A stretch of DNA of 64,000 bases from JACCTU01 sp963737405 (GCA_963737405.1 CAVTSL010000006.1:310001-374000); one strand, 5' to 3'. Positions 27,558 to 35,328 are shown, counted from the first letter of the stretch. Program-made: numbers and translations. Notes: generated from the letters alone by a model not told the origin.

Positions 27558-28132
27558 GGATCCCCGTGCAGGTGGTAGCCGTTCGTCTCCCAGAAGCCGG
27601 GCTCGTCGTCGTCGCGCAGCTGGAGCCCGCGCACCCACTTCGCGCTCTTCCAGAAATAGAGGTGCGGAACGAGCAGCCGCGCCGGCCCGCCGTGCTCGGG
27701 GTCGAGCGGCTCGCCGCCGTAGGCGAACGCGACCCACGCCTTGCCGTCGGTCACGTCCTCGAGCGCGAGGTTCGTCGTGTAGCCGCCGTCGCAGAACGCG
27801 AGCAGGTACGGCGCCTCCTCGCCGACCTCCGCGAGGAGCGTGTCGACCGAGACGCCTTCCCACTCCGTGTCGAGCTTCGACCAGCGCGTCACGCAGTGGA
27901 TGTCGACAGTCGGCTTCTCGGTCGGGAGCGCGCGGAACTCGTCCCAGCTCCAGACCTTGGGCTCGCCGGCGCCGCGGATCTCGAACGACCACCGCTCGAG
28001 CGGCGTGTGCGGGGTCGGTCCCGCGGACAGGACAGGGAAGTCGTCCGTCAGGTACTGGCCCGGCGGAGTGCGCGCGTCCTCGTCGGAGTCGTCGCGCCTG
28101 CGGCCCCTGAAGCCGCGTGAGACGAAGCTCAT
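27527..28132 (-). CDS. Sulfite-oxidase-like molybdopterin oxidoreductase
   Basis: 201 residues, a single molybdopterin-binding domain like MsrP/YedY. The molybdenum-ligating cysteine is in VDIHCVTRWSK, and LLAFCDGGYTTNLALED and YGGEPLDPEHGGPARLLVPH are conserved parts of the Mo-pterin pocket. No Tat signal is seen, so it is likely cytoplasmic, unlike MsrP. With the flavin reductase downstream it may reduce or oxidise a sulfur or nitrogen compound, for example oxidised methionine, but the substrate is unknown. ATG 28132 overlaps the anti-sigma stop. Confidence 0.9.
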   Translation of the reverse strand: MSFVSRGFRGRRRDDSDEDARTPPGQYLTDDFPVLSAGPTPHTPLERWSFEIRGAGEPKVWSWDEFRALPTEKPTVDIHCVTRWSKLDTEWEGVSVDTLLAEVGEEAPYLLAFCDGGYTTNLALEDVTDGKAWVAFAYGGEPLDPEHGGPARLLVPHLYFWKSAKWVRGLQLRDDDEPGFWETNGYHLHGDPWREQRYWGD

Positions 28133-28383
28133 GGTGCACCTCCTGTTTCGAGTCGGAACATCGCGACCAGACGGTCGAGGAGGCCCGCGGGGATGCCGTC
28201 GTCCCGGATCCTCCCGGTCGCGGCGATCGTCACCCGCATCTGGTCGAGGTACGTCGTGCAGCCGTCGCAGGCCGTCAGGTGCCGCTCGAAGCGCTTCGTC
28301 TCGAGCGCGCCGAGCCGTCGCTCGAGGTAGGCGGTGACGAGCTCCACCACCTCCACGCACCTCAGCTCACGGTCGGGCCTCAT
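28129..28383 (-). CDS. Zinc-finger anti-sigma factor
   Basis: 84 residues with the ZAS zinc motif formed by LRCVEVVELVTAYLE and RHLTACDGCTTYL (His-x3-Cys-x2-Cys). Such small soluble anti-sigma factors hold an ECF sigma factor until oxidation or another stress releases zinc. It overlaps the sigma gene start to stop by four bases (ATGA), the standard arrangement of a cognate pair, and has no membrane segment. Confidence 0.92.
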   Translation of the reverse strand: MRPDRELRCVEVVELVTAYLERRLGALETKRFERHLTACDGCTTYLDQMRVTIAATGRIRDDGIPAGLLDRLVAMFRLETGGAP

Positions 28384-28979
28384 GCCATGTACTCCTCGAG
28401 CGCGCGCCGCACCTTCGATCTCGCCCGGTGCAGCAGCACGCGTTGATTGGTCTCGGAGACGCCGAGGACGTTACGCACCTCTTCCGAGTCGAATCCCTCG
28501 ATGTCCCGCATCGTGATCACGACGGCCTGCGCCGGCGGGAGCTTCGCGATCTCCGACTCGATCACGTCGAGCGTCTCCTTGGCTTCCAGCCGCTCGCCGC
28601 CCTCCCACGCCCGCGGCGGCGAGGCCCAGTGACCGCCGACGAAGCGATCCGGGTCGACGGCGGGCTCGTCGCCTCCGAGCGACGAGAACGGGACGCTTCG
28701 GCCCTCGCGGATCCCGCGCGTCTTCGCGATGTTCGTGAGGATCCGGAAGATCCACGTCCGAAGGGACGAGCGAGCCTCGAACCGGTCGATCCCGCGGAGC
28801 ACGCCGACCCACGCTTCCTGCACGACGTCCTCGGCGATCGCCTGGGTCGGGACGTAGAGCCGTGCGACCCGCAGCATCGAAGGGCTGAGCTCCTCGACCA
28901 GAGACGCGAACGCCTCCTCGTCTCCCCGCCGCAGCGCCTCGACGAGGCCCTGCTCACCCGCGGCCGCGAGCTCCTGCAT
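28380..28979 (-). CDS. ECF-type RNA polymerase sigma factor
   Basis: 199 residues. Region 2 (AEDVVQEAWVGVLRGIDRFE, SSLRTWIFRILTNIAKTR) and region 4 (LPPAQAVVITMRDIEGFDSE, GVSETNQRVLLHRARSKVR) are complete. It likely transcribes its own operon: anti-sigma, molybdoprotein, flavin reductase and DUF6510-like gene all follow with overlaps. The ATG at 28979 is preceded by TAGAGT (28986-28991 on the minus strand) at a 6-base distance, so the transcript is probably leaderless. Confidence 0.94.
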   Translation of the reverse strand: MQELAAAGEQGLVEALRRGDEEAFASLVEELSPSMLRVARLYVPTQAIAEDVVQEAWVGVLRGIDRFEARSSLRTWIFRILTNIAKTRGIREGRSVPFSSLGGDEPAVDPDRFVGGHWASPPRAWEGGERLEAKETLDVIESEIAKLPPAQAVVITMRDIEGFDSEEVRNVLGVSETNQRVLLHRARSKVRRALEEYMA

Positions 28980-28988
28980 CGATCGACT

Positions 28989-29165
28989 CTAGCTCCGTGC
29001 GGCGAATGCGTCTGCGAGCGCCGCGATCGCGCGGCGGAGCGTGGGCTCCGGCGCGGCCGCGAAGCCGAGCGCGAGCCCGGGCGGCTGCGGTGTGAGCGCG
29101 TGCTCGTCGACACCGTCGGTCGCGATGCCCCGTTGCTCGAGGGGCGGGTCTACCGGCTCGTTCCC
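28989..29165 (-). pseudogene. C-terminal remnant of a MocR/GntR-type aminotransferase-like regulator
   Basis: About 55 residues ending at TAG 28989 look like the tail of a PLP-aminotransferase-like (MocR) protein: GVDEHALTPQPPGLALGF followed by EPTLRRAIAALADAFAA. No start, no PLP lysine and no DNA-binding domain are present; upstream the frame runs into antisense of the proline-racemase-like gene. It appears to be a fossil left after deletion. Its stop codon lies within the sigma gene's -10 box. Confidence 0.5.
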
Positions 29166-29186
29166 TAGGACGGTTATCGTCGCGCG

Positions 29187-30230
29187 ATGCGAGCGCGCCG
29201 CGCGATCACGGTCGTCGGCTGCCACGCCGGCGGCGAGATCGGGAACGTGGTCGTCGGCGGTGTGCTGCCTCCGCGGGGAAACACCGTCTTCGAGCAGATG
29301 CAGACGCTCCGGCGCGAGGGCGACGGGCTGCGCCGCCTGCTCCTCCGCGAGCCGCGCGGCAGCGTCGCGTGCCACGCGAACCTCGTCGTGCCGGCGACGC
29401 GGGACGACTGCGACGCCGGGTTCATCATCATGGAGCCGACCGAGTACCCGGCGATGTCTGGCTCGAACACGATCTGCACGACGACCGTGCTGCTGGAGAC
29501 GGGGATCGTCGAGCTGCGCGAGCCGGAGACGGTCGTCCGGCTCGAGGCGCCCGGCGGCGTCGTCGAGGCGCGCGCTTCCTGCCGCGACGGCCGCTGCGAG
29601 AGCGTCGAGTTCACGAACGTGCCGTGCTTCGCGAACGAGCTCGACGCGCCGCTGGAGGTCGACGGGCTCGGCACGATCTCCGTCGACGTCGCGTACGGCG
29701 GGATGTGGTACGCAATCGCGGACGCGCACGCGCTCGGCTTCGCGATCGAGCCGAGCGAGGCGCGGGAGCTCTCGCTCGCGGGTGAGCGGATCCGCGTCGC
29801 GGCGCGGGAGCAGCTGACGTGCGTCCATCCGGAGAACGACGCGATCGCGGGCGTGAGCATCGTCCAGCTCGCCGAGCCGTGGCGCGGCGTCGGCGAGGTG
29901 ACGAAGAACGCCGTCGTCGTCGCACCCGGGCGCCTCGACCGTTCCGCGACGGGCACCGGCCTGTCGGCGCGCATGGCCGTCCTGCACGCGCGCGGGTCGA
30001 TGCGCGTCGGCGAGTCGATGACCCACGCCTCCGCGATCGGCTCGACGTTCGACGGACGCATCGTCTCCGAGACGCGCGTCGGCGACCGGCCGGCGATCGT
30101 CCCGGCGATCCGCGGCAGCGCCTGGATCACGGGCGTCTGGCAGGTCTACGTCGACCCCGACGACCCGTTTCCGGAGGGCTACGTGCTCTCGGACACCTGG
30201 GGCGTGAGCGGCGAGGACACCCAGGCCTGA
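29187..30230 (+). CDS. Proline racemase / hydroxyproline dehydratase family protein with Ser/Thr at the catalytic positions
   Basis: 347 residues of the PrpA/proline racemase fold. The two catalytic cysteines of classical racemases (in MCGH and DRSPCGTGT) are replaced: MSGSNTIC carries Ser91 and DRSATGTGLS carries Thr255. Many relatives with Ser or Thr at the first site are epimerases or dehydratases, but the second site is usually Cys, so the activity here is uncertain. Other fold motifs (GCHAGGEIGNVV, HASAIGSTFDGRI) are intact. ATG 29187 follows TATCGT by exactly six bases, indicating a leaderless transcript. Confidence 0.85.
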   Translation: MRARRAITVVGCHAGGEIGNVVVGGVLPPRGNTVFEQMQTLRREGDGLRRLLLREPRGSVACHANLVVPATRDDCDAGFIIMEPTEYPAMSGSNTICTTTVLLETGIVELREPETVVRLEAPGGVVEARASCRDGRCESVEFTNVPCFANELDAPLEVDGLGTISVDVAYGGMWYAIADAHALGFAIEPSEARELSLAGERIRVAAREQLTCVHPENDAIAGVSIVQLAEPWRGVGEVTKNAVVVAPGRLDRSATGTGLSARMAVLHARGSMRVGESMTHASAIGSTFDGRIVSETRVGDRPAIVPAIRGSAWITGVWQVYVDPDDPFPEGYVLSDTWGVSGEDTQA

Positions 30231-30233
30231 CGC

Positions 30234-30803
30234 TCAGCCCAGGCTGCGCGCGTTCCAGAGCCGGACGACCGGCGTCTCCCGCTCGTAGCCGAGGACGCTG
30301 GCCGTCCCCGGATCGAGGGCGAAGTGGCGCCCCTCGCGCGGATCGAGCCCGAGCCACCGCGCCGCGAGGACGCGCAGCAGGTGGCCGTGCGCGAAGACGA
30401 GCGCGTCGCCGTCGAGCGCGCGCAGCTCGTCCAGCAGACGATCGACACGAGCGGCGACGTCGTCTGCCGACTCGCCGTCCGGCACGTCGCCCGACCAGAT
30501 CGTCCACCCCGGTTGCTCCCGGCGGATCTCGGGCGTCGTGCGTCCGTCGTACGCGCCGTAGTTCCACTCCCTCAGCTCGTCGCGGCGCTCCGCGTCCGGG
30601 AAGCCGGCGAGCCGGGCGGTCTCGGACGCCCGCGACAGCGGGCTCGTCAACACGCGCGCGAACGTGCGCCCGCGAAGCGAGTCGCCGACCGCCTCGGCCT
30701 CCTTCCGGCCCTCGTCGGTCAGTGGGATGTCGGACCAGCCGGTGTGACGACCGGAGCGGGTCCACTCGGTCTCACCGTGTCGGACGAGGACGAGTTCGTT
30801 CAG
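30234..30803 (-). CDS. Histidine phosphatase superfamily protein (phosphoglycerate-mutase-like)
   Basis: 189 residues from CTG 30803. Catalytic RHG motif LVLVRHGETEWTRSGRHTGW, the second half LTSPLSRASETARLAG, glutamate segment REWNYGAYDG and the second histidine ALVFAHGHLLRVLAARW. Acts on small phosphoesters; specificity unknown. No ATG, GTG or TTG precedes the domain closely. TATCGT stands exactly 7 bases before CTG 30803 on the minus strand, so I propose a leaderless message with a CTG start; the alternative is an ATG about 77 bases further upstream. Ends three bases from the convergent racemase-like gene. Confidence 0.85.
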   Translation of the reverse strand: MNELVLVRHGETEWTRSGRHTGWSDIPLTDEGRKEAEAVGDSLRGRTFARVLTSPLSRASETARLAGFPDAERRDELREWNYGAYDGRTTPEIRREQPGWTIWSGDVPDGESADDVAARVDRLLDELRALDGDALVFAHGHLLRVLAARWLGLDPREGRHFALDPGTASVLGYERETPVVRLWNARSLG

Positions 30804-30825
30804 AGCCCGAACGATACGGCCGGGT

Positions 30826-30847
30826 GCATCCTCCGATCGGAGGATGC
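30826..30847. promoter_or_regulatory. Perfect 22-bp palindrome between divergent genes
   Basis: GCATCCTCCGA is followed immediately by its exact reverse complement. It lies between the histidine phosphatase promoter and the secreted protein gene (ATG 30880). The core CATCCTCNGATC recurs upstream of two other plus-strand genes (33648 and 34197), suggesting a shared regulator, possibly the NarL-type regulator encoded at 31622-32284. Confidence 0.45.
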
Positions 30848-30879
30848 CGCTCGGACGACGCCTCCGCGAGGCTTCCGAC

Positions 30880-31456
30880 ATGCGCCGACTCGTTGTTGTT
30901 GCAACGCTTCCGGCGCTCGCCGGGGCCGTCTTCCTCGGGGTTGCGCTCGCCTCGCGGCAAGGTCCTGCGCAGGCTTCCACGGCGGTCCCGGCGCACCTCT
31001 CCGGCGAGCTTGCGCACGGCCCTCCCTGGCCGCGGAACGTCGGCACGCTGCGGCAACGTCTGAACGAGCTCCACCTGCCGGCGCTCGCTGCCGAAGGAAC
31101 CGTCCTTCACATCCACCAGCACCTGGACGTCTTCGCGAACGGCAAGCGCGTGACCGTCCCCGCGGGGATCGGCATCGACGCCGACTACAGGTTCATCTCG
31201 CCGCTCCACACGCACGACACGAGCGGCGTGATCCACGTCGAGTCGCCGACGATCCGGCCGTTCACGCTCGGCGAGTTCTTCGGCGTCTGGGGCGTGCCGC
31301 TCCGAACGCGCGTCGCAGGTCTATGTCGACGGCCGGCGCGTCAGCGGTGACCCGGCCGGCGTCCGGCTGACGCCGCACGAGGAGATCGTCGTCCTGTTCG
31401 GCTCCCGCCGGCCGCGCACGATCCCCACGAGCTACCGGTTCCCGTTCGGGCTCTAG
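30880..31456 (+). CDS. Secreted His-rich protein of unknown function (frameshifted)
   Basis: About 191 residues when repaired. Signal peptide or anchor (MRRLVVVATLPALAGAVFLG), then a conserved-looking core with clustered histidines: LHIHQHLDVFANGKRV and PLHTHDTSGVIHVESP, which could bind copper or another metal, and FTLGEFFGVWGVPL. An extra G at about 31312 breaks the frame; without it the C-terminus reads SQVYVDGRRVSGDPAG to TAG 31456. I do not recognise a named family. ATG 30844 upstream is possible, but 30880 gives a clean signal peptide. Confidence 0.65.
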
Positions 31457-31619
31457 GAGGGTCTGACGAAGTGGGCGCTGTGCCGTCGCGCTGCGCTGGA
31501 CGCCCCGATGCCGCGTCCTCAGTCGCGCCGATAGCTACTAGCTATCGACGCTCCCTGCGTCCTTGCCTCGGAACGACCATCGCACCACGACGACGAGGCC
31601 CACTCCGCCAGACCCTCCT
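31455..31619 (-). repeat. Structured repeat element, copy A (165 bp)
   Basis: Long terminal inverted repeats (31455-31476 against 31598-31619, 20 of 22 pairing) enclose a central hairpin CGATAGCT-act-AGCTATCG (31529-31547). The element is homologous to 51641-51804 in opposite orientation. Shared blocks include GAGGCAAGGACGCAGGGAGC, GGCGCGACTGAGGACGC and CGGCACAGCGCC (read on the minus strand). It exactly fills the space between two convergent genes, overlapping the stop at 31456 and ending two bases before the stop at 31622. On the minus strand its stem mismatches become G.U pairs, so the RNA strand is probably minus. Could be a terminator-like RNA or a miniature mobile element. Confidence 0.8.
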
Positions 31620-31621
31620 GC

Positions 31622-32284
31622 TTACTCGAGCAGTCCGCGGCGCATCGCCTCGGCGACGGCGGCCGCGCGGTCGGAGACGCCGAGCTTCTCGTAGAGGTGC
31701 TGCACGTGCGTCTTGACCGTCGTCACACCGAGGTAGAGCTCCCCGGCGATGTCGGGCAGGCTCTTCCCCGAGGCGATCAGCTTGAGGATCTCGCTCTCGC
31801 GCTTCGTCAGCACCGGCCGGTCGTTCGAGGCCCGCAGCCGGATCTCCGAGATGAGCCCGGACGCGAGCTCCGGCGGCAGCACGTTGTCGCCGCGCGCGCA
31901 CGCGAGGACCGCGTCGATGATCTGCAGCTGGCGCGCCTCTTTCGCGATGAAGCCCGCGGCGCCGGCCTCGAGCGCCTTGTAGACGATCCCGCTCTCGGTG
32001 AACGCCGAGATCAGGAGCACGCGGGTCGGGAGCCCGTCGCGGATCACGGCGCGCGTGATCGCGAGCCCGTCGAGGCCGGGGAGCTTGAAGTCGAGCAGCG
32101 CCACGTCCGGGACGTGGTGCTCGATCTCCGAGAGTGCGGCACGGCCGTCCTCGGCCTGCGCGACGACCTCGAGCTGCCCGTTGCTCGAAAGCGCGCGGAC
32201 GACGCCCTCGCGATAGAGCGGGTGGTCGTCGGCGACCACGACCCGCACCTTCTTCTTCTGCGGCGTCATCGAGGCGGCTTCCAT
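31622..32284 (-). CDS. NarL/LuxR-family response regulator
   Basis: 220 residues from ATG 32284 (ATG 32269 is an alternative). Receiver with VVVADDHPLYREGVVRAL, phospho-Asp in VALLDFKLPGLDGL and Lys in GFIAKEARQ; LuxR DNA-binding domain LTKRESEILKLIASGKSLPD and VTTVKTHVQHLYEKLGV. Divergent from the histidine kinase at 32409, its likely partner. The CATCCTCNGATC sites at 30827, 33648 and 34197 surround this pair and could be its targets. Confidence 0.92.
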   Translation of the reverse strand: MEAASMTPQKKKVRVVVADDHPLYREGVVRALSSNGQLEVVAQAEDGRAALSEIEHHVPDVALLDFKLPGLDGLAITRAVIRDGLPTRVLLISAFTESGIVYKALEAGAAGFIAKEARQLQIIDAVLACARGDNVLPPELASGLISEIRLRASNDRPVLTKRESEILKLIASGKSLPDIAGELYLGVTTVKTHVQHLYEKLGVSDRAAAVAEAMRRGLLE

Positions 32285-32408
32285 CGTACGCCTCGACGAC
32301 GGTGTCTCGGTTTCCACGACCCGGGTCATCGTCCTCCCCACCTTGAAGGACGATCCAGCCGGGCGGCGTCGTGCGACCGGTGGATCGAAGGGACGAGTCG
32401 GGCGTAGG

Positions 32409-33647
32409 ATGGTCGGCGCCCGCGATGCACAACGTGGCCTGATCGAGGTGATCGTCCGCGGCCGGTTCGGAACCGCGGTCTCTCGCGAAGCCGCTGCGGA
32501 GGCCGAGCGGGTCGTCGCGTGGCTCCGGCTTCCGGCGATCGCCCTGATCGCGCTCGGCCAGGGCGTCGAGTCGCCGAGCCCGGACACCGGCTTCAAGGTC
32601 ACGCTCGCGCTGTTCACCGTCTGGAGCCTCGCGACGCTCGTCTGGGTGCACGTGCGCGCCGTCAGCCCGAGGCTTGCGCTCGCCGCCACCGGCGTCGACG
32701 TCGTCGCGTTCACCGCGCTCGCGCTGCTCTCGGGCGGCGCGTTCTCGCACGTGCGGCTCGCCTTCTTCCTCGTCCCCGTCACGGTCGCGTTCCGGTTCCG
32801 GCCGGCGGTCACCGGCCTCGCCGCGATCGTGACGACGGCGGCCTACGTGAGCCAGGCGTTCGCCCACTCCGCCGCGACCCAGCCGGGCGCCCGGCGGTTC
32901 ATCCTCACGCAGGCGGGCTTCCTCGCCTGGGTCGGGCTCGCCTGCTTCATCCTCTCGGCGATGCTCGCGCGGCGCACCGAGCTCGTCGCGCGTCTCGCGT
33001 CGAGCCGCTCGCGCCTGCTCGCCCAGGCGCTCACGGCGGAGCAGCGCGAGCGAAAGGCGCTCGCCGAGTCGCTGCACGACCACGCGCTCCAGAACCTGCT
33101 CTCCGCCCGCCACGACCTCGAGGACGTCGCCGAGTCACTGCCGGATGAAGCGTTGCGGCGTGCGGACGACGCCTTGACGGAGACCGTCGAGCAGCTCCGC
33201 GACGCCGTCTTCGAGCTCCACCCGTACGTGCTCGAGCAGGCCGGGCTTCCGGCGGCGCTCCGCGCGGTCGCCCAGCGCGCTGCTGCGCAGGGGCACCTCG
33301 CGCTCCGGCTCGACCTCGCTGCGGACGGTGCCAACCCCAACGACCAGCTGCTGTTCTCGGCCGCACGCGAGCTGCTCTCGAACGTCGTGCGCCACGCGGA
33401 CGCGACGACGGTGACGCTCCGCCTCGCGCACGTCGGCCCCGAGCTCCGGTTCGTCGTCGAGGACGACGGCCGCGGCTTTCCGGCGGAGCAGCTGCCCGAA
33501 CGCCTTGCCCAGGGTCATGTCGGGCTCGCGTCGCAGCGCGTGCGCGTCGAGGCCGCGGGCGGGACGATGACGATCGCCTCGATCCCCGGCGAGGGCACGC
33601 GCGTCGAGATCCGCGTGCCGGCGAACGGCGCGGACGGGCGCGGCTGA
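32409..33647 (+). CDS. Membrane-bound sensor histidine kinase (NarX/DesK type)
   Basis: 412 residues from ATG 32409. About four to five hydrophobic helices (residues ~40-200) form an N-terminal membrane sensor without a known ligand domain. A HisKA_3 dimerisation helix follows, with the phospho-histidine in LAESLHDHALQNLLSARHD, then an HATPase domain (ARELLSNVVRHADA, VEDDGRGFPAEQL, GHVGLASQRVRVEAAGG). It phosphorylates the divergent response regulator. The start is not certain; TAGGAT overlaps the ATG, so a later start is possible. Confidence 0.9.
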   Translation: MVGARDAQRGLIEVIVRGRFGTAVSREAAAEAERVVAWLRLPAIALIALGQGVESPSPDTGFKVTLALFTVWSLATLVWVHVRAVSPRLALAATGVDVVAFTALALLSGGAFSHVRLAFFLVPVTVAFRFRPAVTGLAAIVTTAAYVSQAFAHSAATQPGARRFILTQAGFLAWVGLACFILSAMLARRTELVARLASSRSRLLAQALTAEQRERKALAESLHDHALQNLLSARHDLEDVAESLPDEALRRADDALTETVEQLRDAVFELHPYVLEQAGLPAALRAVAQRAAAQGHLALRLDLAADGANPNDQLLFSAARELLSNVVRHADATTVTLRLAHVGPELRFVVEDDGRGFPAEQLPERLAQGHVGLASQRVRVEAAGGTMTIASIPGEGTRVEIRVPANGADGRG

Positions 33648-33659
33648 CATCCTCCGATC
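33648..33659 (+). promoter_or_regulatory. CATCCTCCGATC motif, 94 bases upstream of the cupredoxin start
   Basis: Same core as the left half of the 30826 palindrome, located immediately after the kinase stop codon (it begins with its last base pairings) and ahead of the cupredoxin gene. Candidate operator. Only one half of the palindrome is kept (followed by TCGG). Confidence 0.3.
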
Positions 33660-33753
33660 TCGGCGAAGTCGGTCCTCCCGATCGCCCGAGCAGCCGATGC
33701 CCGTGCCGTAACGCGGCCGTGACGCTCGAAGCGTCCACCACCGGGAGGCACAG

Positions 33754-34101
33754 ATGAACGTCCGCCGAGTCGCCCTACCAACAGCGCTCGCGTTCTTCGC
33801 GCTCGCCGCCGCGGGCGTCGCGCCCGCCGCCGTCCGCTCGACGACGGTCAAGGTGACCGCGAAGGACTACTCGTTCGCGCTCTCCACGAAGACCGTGAAG
33901 CACGGCAAGGTGACCTTCATGATCAAGAACGCCGGTCATACGACCCACGACTTCTCGATCGCCGGCCACACGTCGAAGCAGATCGGGCCCGGCAAGTCGA
34001 CGACGATGACCGTGATGCTCACGAAGGGGAACCATCCCTACAGCTGCACCGTCGACTCCCACAAGGAGCTCGGCATGAAGGGCGTGCTCAAGGTCACGTA
34101 G
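33754..34101 (+). CDS. Secreted cupredoxin (plastocyanin-like copper protein)
   Basis: 115 residues. Signal peptide (VALPTALAFFALAAAGVAPA) and a single cupredoxin domain of ~95 residues. Type-1 copper ligands are visible: His in HTTHDFSIAGH and the C-x4-H-x4-M loop YSCTVDSHKELGM. It should act as a small extracytoplasmic electron carrier or copper-binding protein, and could donate electrons to a copper enzyme such as the NirK-like protein, although it is 24 kb away. GGGAGG lies ahead of the ATG. Confidence 0.92.
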   Translation: MNVRRVALPTALAFFALAAAGVAPAAVRSTTVKVTAKDYSFALSTKTVKHGKVTFMIKNAGHTTHDFSIAGHTSKQIGPGKSTTMTVMLTKGNHPYSCTVDSHKELGMKGVLKVT

Positions 34102-34171
34102 CTCGAGCGGCGGGCCTCGCCGAGGCGCCTCAACATCCCCGCGCGCGCCTCGACGAGGTAGCCGCATCGAT

Positions 34172-34220
34172 GGTGCCTCCCGGGCGCGAGAGCGGCCATC
34201 CTCTGATCGGCCGAGGCACC
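34172..34220. terminator. Long hairpin in the cupredoxin / peptide-transporter gap
   Basis: GGTGCCTC (34172-34179) pairs with GAGGCACC (34213-34220); inside, CGGCC pairs with GGCCG around a loop that contains CATCCTCTGATC (34197-34208), the third copy of the motif seen at 30827 and 33648. It may end the cupredoxin transcript, act in the leader of the downstream transporter operon, or be a regulator site. The remainder of the 220-base gap shows no gene. Confidence 0.4.
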
Positions 34221-34321
34221 GGGTGAGGTGCCGCTCGTGTCCGAGGCCGAAGGAGCGACGGCGCAATCGTCCGTCGGCACGATGCCGACAGGTCCGCCCC
34301 GAGCGCACGCTTCCGGGGCGC

Positions 34322-35299
34322 ATGACCACCGTCCCAGAGCTCGTGCCCCGCGCGCCCGGCGGGGCCCGCGTTCTCTTCGAAGACGAGGAGATCGCGGGCC
34401 GCACTCCCTGGCAGCTCTTCTGGGAGCGCTTCCGCGAGGACCGGGTCGCGCTCGTCGCGCTCGGGGTGATCGCGTTCGAGATCCTCGCGGCGCTCTTCGC
34501 CCCGCTGATCGTGAGGGCGTTCGCCCACCCGCCGAACGCGCAGTTCCCGCAGGCGCTGGACCCGCAGTTCGGCACGCCGACCGGCCCGTCGCGGACGTTC
34601 CTCTTCGGCGTGGACTCCGTCGGCGAGGACGTCTTCTCGCGCGTCCTCTACGGCGCCCGCGTCTCGCTCGAGGTCGCACTCGTCGCGACCGCCCTCGCCG
34701 TCGTCCTCGGCGTCGCGTTCGGCATGGCGGCCGGCTACTACCGGGGCGTCACCGACACGGTGGTGTCGCGGCTGATCGACGTCACGCTCGCGTTCCCGGT
34801 CCTCCTGCTCGCGCTCGGGATCGCCTCGGCGTGCTCGCTCGGGAACGGCTGCGTCGGCGGCCTGATCAAGCCGGGCAAATCGACCGTGATCGCGGCGATC
34901 GTCGTGATCAACTGGACGTACATCGGCCGGATCATCCGCGGGCAGGTCCTCTCGCTCAGGGAGAAGGACTTCGTCGACTCGGCCCGCGCAATCGGTGCCC
35001 GCGACCGCTCGATCCTCTTCCGGGAGATCCTCCCGAACCTCGTCGCGCCGATCGTCGTCTACTCGACGCTCGTCATCCCCCAGAACATCCTGCTCGAGGC
35101 CGCGCTCTCGTACCTCGGGGTCGGCATCAGCCCGCCGCAGGCGAGCTGGGGCGAGATGATCGCCGAGGCGACGCCGATCTTCAGCACGGCCTGGTGGTAC
35201 TTCGCGTTCCCCGGCGCCGCGCTCCTCCTGACCGTGTTGGCGTTCAACCTCCTCGGCGACGGGATCCGCGACGCACTCGACCCACGGACGGCGGGCTGA
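34322..35299 (+). CDS. Peptide/nickel-type ABC transporter permease, DppC/OppC family
   Basis: 325 residues. Cytoplasmic N-terminus, first helix (VALVALGVIAFEILAALFAP), large extracytoplasmic loop with FLFGVDSVGEDVFSRVLYGAR (typical LGTDxxGRD region), and the EAA loop DSARAIGARDRSILFREILPN. Second membrane subunit of the oligopeptide-type importer encoded through 40247. Here it precedes the binding protein, and the DppB partner comes third, a less common order. Confidence 0.92.
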   Translation: MTTVPELVPRAPGGARVLFEDEEIAGRTPWQLFWERFREDRVALVALGVIAFEILAALFAPLIVRAFAHPPNAQFPQALDPQFGTPTGPSRTFLFGVDSVGEDVFSRVLYGARVSLEVALVATALAVVLGVAFGMAAGYYRGVTDTVVSRLIDVTLAFPVLLLALGIASACSLGNGCVGGLIKPGKSTVIAAIVVINWTYIGRIIRGQVLSLREKDFVDSARAIGARDRSILFREILPNLVAPIVVYSTLVIPQNILLEAALSYLGVGISPPQASWGEMIAEATPIFSTAWWYFAFPGAALLLTVLAFNLLGDGIRDALDPRTAG

Positions 35300-35328
35300 C
35301 GATGCCCGCCCTCTCAAAGGAGGCAAGC

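Noticed and set aside
31455..31619. Insertion sequence or small ORFs within the repeat element
   Set aside because: No transposase, no target-site duplication, and the small frames are not shared in the same form between the two copies. RNA-like covariation is the better reading.
34228..35328. Reading frame extending the peptide-binding protein far upstream
   Set aside because: The upstream part is an out-of-frame shadow of the DppC-type permease. The real start is ATG 35329 with AAAGGAGG and a signal peptide.
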